Below are positions 13,606 to 17,053 of a DNA stretch of 17,053 nt, piece after piece. This DNA comes from Ruminococcus sp. (GTDB taxonomy: Bacteria > Bacillota > Clostridia > Oscillospirales > Ruminococcaceae). Where the stretch lies: positions 1 to 17,053 of the forward strand of contig JAILFF010000179.1 in the NCBI GenBank assembly GCA_024697705.1, written 5' to 3'. A model generated the notes under the pieces. That model was not told where the DNA came from and searched no databases. It saw only the letters and a list, made by a program, of their open reading frames with translations. The number at the start of each line of letters is the position of its first letter. The first letter of the stretch is position 1. Made by a program: the position numbers and the translations under genes.

Positions 13606-14883
13606 TTAATCGCGCATGGAGCTTATTATCTCATTGGCGCGGGCGTAGATGCGTTTGGGGTCTTCGCCGACGCTGAAGCAGTGGTTCTCGTAGAGGATGC
13701 TTCCCGCGCACATCGTCAGGCGGATATTGGTCTTGCTGCCGCTGTAAACGATGTTGTTCGCTATCGAATTGAGCGGCTGCATATTCGGCTGTTTCAGGTC
13801 GATGACGATAAGGTCGGCTTGCTTGCCCTCCGCGATAACGTCGCAGTCGTCAAGACCCATTGCGTGAGCGCCGCCGACGGTCGCGGCTTTCAGCACCTCG
13901 CCTGCGGGACACGCCGCAGCGTCGTTCAGCGAGAGCTTTTGCAGAGCGGTAACAAGGAACATCTCGCGGAACATATCAAGGCAGTTGTTTGAAGCGGGAC
14001 CGTCCGTGCCTATCGCGAGCGGTATGCCCTTTTCAAGCAACTTGCAGATCGGCGCAATGCCGCTTGCCAGCTTGGAGTTCGAGCCGGGGCAGGTGACGGC
14101 GTACATTCCGCGCTTGGCGAAAATATCCATGTCATTTTCGCTTAAGTGTACGCAATGGAAAGACGATCCGCCGTAATCAAGAATTCCCAGACTGTCGAAA
14201 AGCTCCGTCGGTGTCTTGCCGTATTTTTCCACGCACTCGCGTACTTCCTTCGCGGTCTCGGAATTATGCGTCGAGACCGGAGCCTTGTATTTCTTAACCA
14301 GCTCGCCCATGCCCTCCAGCAGCTCGCGGGAGGCGGTATATTCGGCATGAAAGCCCAGTCGGTAGGAGATAAGCGGGTGGATACCGTTGAACTGTTTCAT
14401 GCAGCTGTCAAGGCGCTCGATATTTTCCGCGCCGCCCGACACCGAGCCGCAAAGCACCGTGCGGAAGCCGCACTCGGTATTGGCGTGAACGTAGTCCTCG
14501 GGGTTAAAGTACATATCGAAGCAGGCGGTCACGCCCGAAGAAAGGTATTCGAGGATAGCAAGCTTGGAAAGCCAGTAGATATGGTCGCCTGTAAGCTTTG
14601 CCTCCATCGGGAAAACCTTCGTATAAAGCCAGTTCTGAAGCGGCAGGTCGTCGGCGTAGGAGCGCAGGAAGGTCATCGCCGAGTGAGTATGGGCGTTCTT
14701 GAACGAGGGCATGATCACATCGCCGTCAAGGTCGATCACGCGGTCGAACTTGGTGTTCTTAAGCTGCTCTTCGGTCGGCTTTCCGACGAAGGATATCTTG
14801 GAGCCGTTTGTCCAGACCTCTCCTTCGGTGATCTCGCAGCCGTTTGTCATCGGCAATATCCTGCCGTTTTTAAATCTTATCAT
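13606..14883 (-). CDS. Amidohydrolase of the MTA/S-adenosylhomocysteine deaminase (SsnA/MtaD-like) group
   Basis: 425 residues from the ATG at 14881-14883; GGAGG sits 8 bases upstream, a better fit than an in-frame TTG just before it. TIM-barrel amidohydrolase with metal ligands (numbering from the ATG): HTH at 65-67, His206 in STHNSE with Glu209, His246 in HCVHLSE and Asp294 in GTDGPASNN. The HCVHLSE and TCPGSNSKLASGIAP segments are typical of 5'-methylthioadenosine/SAH deaminases, which turn the adenosine moiety to inosine; guanine deaminases and chlorohydrolases are relatives, so the exact substrate is open. The enzyme is cytosolic. It is the last gene of a minus-strand group, 95 bases after the DUF2229-like gene, with no clear promoter of its own, and is followed by a strong terminator. 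Confidence 0.85.
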   Translation of the reverse strand: MIRFKNGRILPMTNGCEITEGEVWTNGSKISFVGKPTEEQLKNTKFDRVIDLDGDVIMPSFKNAHTHSAMTFLRSYADDLPLQNWLYTKVFPMEAKLTGDHIYWLSKLAILEYLSSGVTACFDMYFNPEDYVHANTECGFRTVLCGSVSGGAENIERLDSCMKQFNGIHPLISYRLGFHAEYTASRELLEGMGELVKKYKAPVSTHNSETAKEVRECVEKYGKTPTELFDSLGILDYGGSSFHCVHLSENDMDIFAKRGMYAVTCPGSNSKLASGIAPICKLLEKGIPLAIGTDGPASNNCLDMFREMFLVTALQKLSLNDAAACPAGEVLKAATVGGAHAMGLDDCDVIAEGKQADLIVIDLKQPNMQPLNSIANNIVYSGSKTNIRLTMCAGSILYENHCFSVGEDPKRIYARANEIISSMRD

Positions 14884-14978
14884 CAAGATTTCCTCCTTGA
14901 AAAAATTCCGGGATTTTTATATCATCACAACCATAATTCTGAAAACTGTACTTCGGATCGTCTGCTTTTGCAGGTGCG

Positions 14979-16190
14979 TCAGTGGAGTTTGCGACAGTAA
15001 TTTTCCATCAGCATTTCCGCACGGTTATAGATATTCACATCGCTGCCCGAGCTGTCAAAGTCAATGCTGACAAGTCTGACGCCCGTATCGGCAAGCCGCC
15101 GCTGTATCGAGCTGTACAAGCCCCTTCCGCAGACATGGCTCGGCATACACCCGAAGGGCTGTACACAAGCCACGCGGTCGGTGCCCGAAAGCGCGTGATT
15201 AACTATCTCTGCGCCGATAAGCCAGCCGTCGCCCGTCGTACAGCGGCAGGGTATTCGGCTGACGGCTCTCGCCTTGAAATCGGTGAAGCTGTCAAGGCAC
15301 TCGAATCCCGCGCCGCGTATCGCCTTTATCATCGAACGCTGAACGTTCTCGATGATCTTCGCCGCCGCCTTGTAGCCGAGTGTTATTATCGGCGAGAACT
15401 CGTAAAGGTGGCTGTCGATGTAGTAAAGCACATACCACGAAAAGCCGTTGACGCGCACCTCCGCGCCGCGGCTCTCGTAAAAATCCTGCAAACGGCGGTT
15501 GCCTATCGCGCAGTATTTCATGTAAAGCTCGCCCACCATTGCGACACGGGTCTTTTTTTCGCTCGATAGCCCGATCTTTGCAAAATCGGCGGCTATGCGG
15601 GAAAAAGTGCGCTTCATCGCAGAGAAGCTTATGTTCCTGCCCGCAAAGATGTCTTTCCTCAGCCGCATGAGCCATTCGCGGTAAACGCGGTCGGTCTCGC
15701 CCTGCGAAAGCTCGTAAGGTCGGGTCTGATTTTTCAGCAGCATGAGAATGTCGCTGTACATCACCGCCGCCAGCGCTTTAAAAAGGAACGCGGGTGTTAT
15801 GTCGAAGCGTGCGTCCTCCTCCATGCCGAAGAAATTCAGCGAAAGCACAGGGATATCGAAGCCTGACTTTTTCACCGCACGGCGCAGGATAGGAATGTAG
15901 TTCGAGCCGCGGCAGGCGTCGCCCGCCTGTGCGCAGAGAAACGCCACGTTTTCTTTTTCGAGGTCGAACCTTCCGCTGCGGAGCGCTTTGACAAGCTGCC
16001 CTGTCATCAGTGCGCCGGGGCAGCAGAGGTCGTTATGCACGAATTCCAGCCCCGTGTTTATGATGTCGCGGGAATTTTTCAGCAGAACGACTTTCACCCG
16101 CCGCGACGCGAACGCCGCTTTGAGCAGCTCAAAAGTCTCGTCGAGCATGGCGGGAACGAGTATCGTCAGCGGTCTGCGTTTTTTGCCCAT
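14979..16190 (-). CDS. Stand-alone 2-hydroxyacyl-CoA dehydratase/activase-related protein (HgdB/DUF2229-like)
   Basis: 403 residues from the ATG at 16188-16190, chosen because GGGAGGGAG lies about 8-16 bases upstream and the protein then begins directly with the first strand (RRPLTILVPAML). An upstream in-frame start at 16274 would overlap queH. Features: NDLCCPGALMTGQ 53-65, LCAQAGDACRG 85-95, YMKYCAIGNRRLQDF 223-237 and QPFGCMPSHVCGRG 344-357, followed by SIDFDSSGSDVN. The C56/C57, C86, C93 and C348 set fits a [4Fe-4S]-cluster protein of the HgdB/activase-associated superfamily. In the common form this domain is fused to BadF/BadG-type ATPase domains, which are absent here. The function of the stand-alone form is unknown. 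It follows queH by 37 bases on the same strand. Confidence 0.8.
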   Translation of the reverse strand: MGKKRRPLTILVPAMLDETFELLKAAFASRRVKVVLLKNSRDIINTGLEFVHNDLCCPGALMTGQLVKALRSGRFDLEKENVAFLCAQAGDACRGSNYIPILRRAVKKSGFDIPVLSLNFFGMEEDARFDITPAFLFKALAAVMYSDILMLLKNQTRPYELSQGETDRVYREWLMRLRKDIFAGRNISFSAMKRTFSRIAADFAKIGLSSEKKTRVAMVGELYMKYCAIGNRRLQDFYESRGAEVRVNGFSWYVLYYIDSHLYEFSPIITLGYKAAAKIIENVQRSMIKAIRGAGFECLDSFTDFKARAVSRIPCRCTTGDGWLIGAEIVNHALSGTDRVACVQPFGCMPSHVCGRGLYSSIQRRLADTGVRLVSIDFDSSGSDVNIYNRAEMLMENYCRKLH

Positions 16191-16227
16191 ATCGGAACTC
16201 TCCCTCCCTGCCTTCTGCACGTCTGGC

Positions 16228-16869
16228 TTAATCGTTTGAAATGCTGCGGGCAGCGCGGCGCTCCTCCGCTTCATGCTTTGAAAACGCGCAGCCGCAGTAA
16301 TCCTGCCGATAAAGCCCGTATATCGCAGAAAGCTCTATCGAGCGCTTGTAGCCGCCGCGCTTTTTGAAGTCGCAGGGCAAAGCCGAAACGCCGTATATGC
16401 CGCCGAGTTCTCCGGCGATCTCGTTTAGCTTCGCGGCGTTCTTGTACGGCGAGATCGAAAGCGTGGTGGCGAAGTAATCAAAGCCTGTTTCAGCCGCGAG
16501 CCGAGCCGTTTTTTCAAGGCGCAGACGATAGCAGGCAAAGCAGCGCTCGCCGCCCTCGGGTATATGCTCCAAGCCCCTGACGGCTTCGAGAAACTCCGAA
16601 TAATCGTAGTCGCCCTCGATGAACGACACGGGATTTTTGACGGGCAGCTCCGAAATTAGCCGCTTCTGTTCGGCAACACGCTTATAGAATTCCTCGGACG
16701 GTGAAATATTGGGGTTGTAATAAAACACCGTGATGCTGAAATACCGAGTAAGATATTCGAGCGTATACGACGAGCATGGAGCGCAGCAGCTGTGCAGCAG
16801 GAGCGAGGGCGTTTTGTCCCCCAGTCCCGAAATAAGCCTGTCCAGTTCAAGCTGAAAATTGCGGTTCAT
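16228..16869 (-). CDS. queH: Epoxyqueuosine reductase QueH
   Basis: 213 residues. QueH reduces epoxyqueuosine to queuosine in position 34 of tRNAs with GUN anticodons, using a [4Fe-4S] cluster and an adjacent metal site; it replaces the cobalamin enzyme QueG. Seen: LLLHSCCAPCSS 23-34 with Cys28, Cys29 and Cys32; ERCFACYRLRL 108-118 with Cys110 and Cys113; TTLSISPYKN 135-144; and YRQDYCGC 187-194 with Cys192 and Cys194. These are the family's signature cysteines. GGAGG lies about 9 bases before the ATG, and a perfect consensus promoter is upstream. It is the first gene of the minus-strand group that continues into the HgdB-like gene. With mnmA this is the second tRNA wobble-base modification gene in the window, though the two are not adjacent. 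Confidence 0.96.
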   Translation of the reverse strand: MNRNFQLELDRLISGLGDKTPSLLLHSCCAPCSSYTLEYLTRYFSITVFYYNPNISPSEEFYKRVAEQKRLISELPVKNPVSFIEGDYDYSEFLEAVRGLEHIPEGGERCFACYRLRLEKTARLAAETGFDYFATTLSISPYKNAAKLNEIAGELGGIYGVSALPCDFKKRGGYKRSIELSAIYGLYRQDYCGCAFSKHEAEERRAARSISND

Positions 16870-16899
16870 AGCGATTTCCTCCGTAATACCGTGTTAATT

Positions 16900-16928
16900 A
16901 TTATATCATATTATATTTTAAATGTCAA
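16900..16928 (-). promoter_or_regulatory. Sigma-A-type promoter of queH
   Basis: On the minus strand: TTGACA (16923-16928), 17-base spacer, TATAAT (16900-16905), both perfect. The transcript would start near 16893, about 24 bases upstream of the ATG at 16869. Confidence 0.9.
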
Positions 16929-17053
16929 TATCAATTGTTTCAAACATCAAACAGCACATTCGCAGAAATAAATCTGCCGTAATTGTGCATAATGCGGAAT
17001 TGTATGCACGGTCGGGAGAAAATACCTGCTGCTTTTCGTGAAAAAATGACAAA
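16929..17053. other. Right-edge intergenic sequence
   Basis: No gene seen. It contains a perfect seven-base inverted repeat, gtgcata (16985-16991) / tatgcac (17003-17009), of unknown meaning. Confidence 0.4.

Noticed and set aside
16190..16274. Upstream start for the HgdB-like protein, adding 28 residues
   Set aside because: It would overlap the end of queH, has a weaker start site, and the internal ATG at 16190 has a good ribosome binding site directly before the first conserved strand.

Overview
The window looks like chromosomal DNA of a low-to-mid GC Gram-positive anaerobe, most likely a gut or rumen clostridium of the Oscillospiraceae/Ruminococcus kind. This is inferred from strong AGGAGG-type ribosome binding sites, several TTG starts, near-consensus sigma-A promoters (TTGACA-17-TATAAT), and the gene families present: ECF-type BioY, QueH, a 2-hydroxyacyl-CoA dehydratase/activase-related protein, and an RsbU/V/W-like partner switch. 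No rRNA, tRNA, CRISPR array, insertion sequence or phage gene was seen.

Layout. (1) Positions 1-6895, all on the minus strand: one probable operon behind a perfect consensus promoter. In transcription order it encodes an adenylation-carrier-condensation NRPS-like protein, a MATE exporter, a STAS anti-anti-sigma-like protein, a membrane-anchored SpoIIE/PP2C phosphatase with an extracytoplasmic sensor region, and the start of an RsbW-like ATP-binding protein cut by the window edge. (2) 7062-10634, plus strand: a diguanylate cyclase-like GGDEF protein with its own promoter, then an M50-type membrane metalloprotease whose stop overlaps the TTG start of mnmA, closed by a strong terminator. (3) 10708-11783: an unrecognised four-helix membrane protein with its own promoter. 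(4) 11951-12111: a promoter, a 5' hairpin, a CU-rich stretch and a strong terminator but no convincing ORF, which I read as a small RNA gene. (5) 12121-12738: bioY behind a 9-14-9 inverted repeat of the BirA operator type. (6) 12922-13530: a MarR-type regulator with its own promoter and terminator. (7) 13542-16928, minus strand: queH, then a stand-alone HgdB/DUF2229-like Fe-S protein, then an MTA/SAH-deaminase-type amidohydrolase, ending in a strong terminator that faces the marR terminator.

The most interesting part is region 1. A compact enzyme that should load an acid onto a carrier and condense it with something, an exporter, and a complete-looking sensor-phosphatase/STAS/kinase module share one transcript. 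A reasonable hypothesis is a small-molecule signalling or stress circuit in which the exported product, or the condition that calls for it, is read by the phosphatase. The second notable item is the putative small RNA upstream of bioY, which carries a copy of the anti-Shine-Dalgarno sequence.
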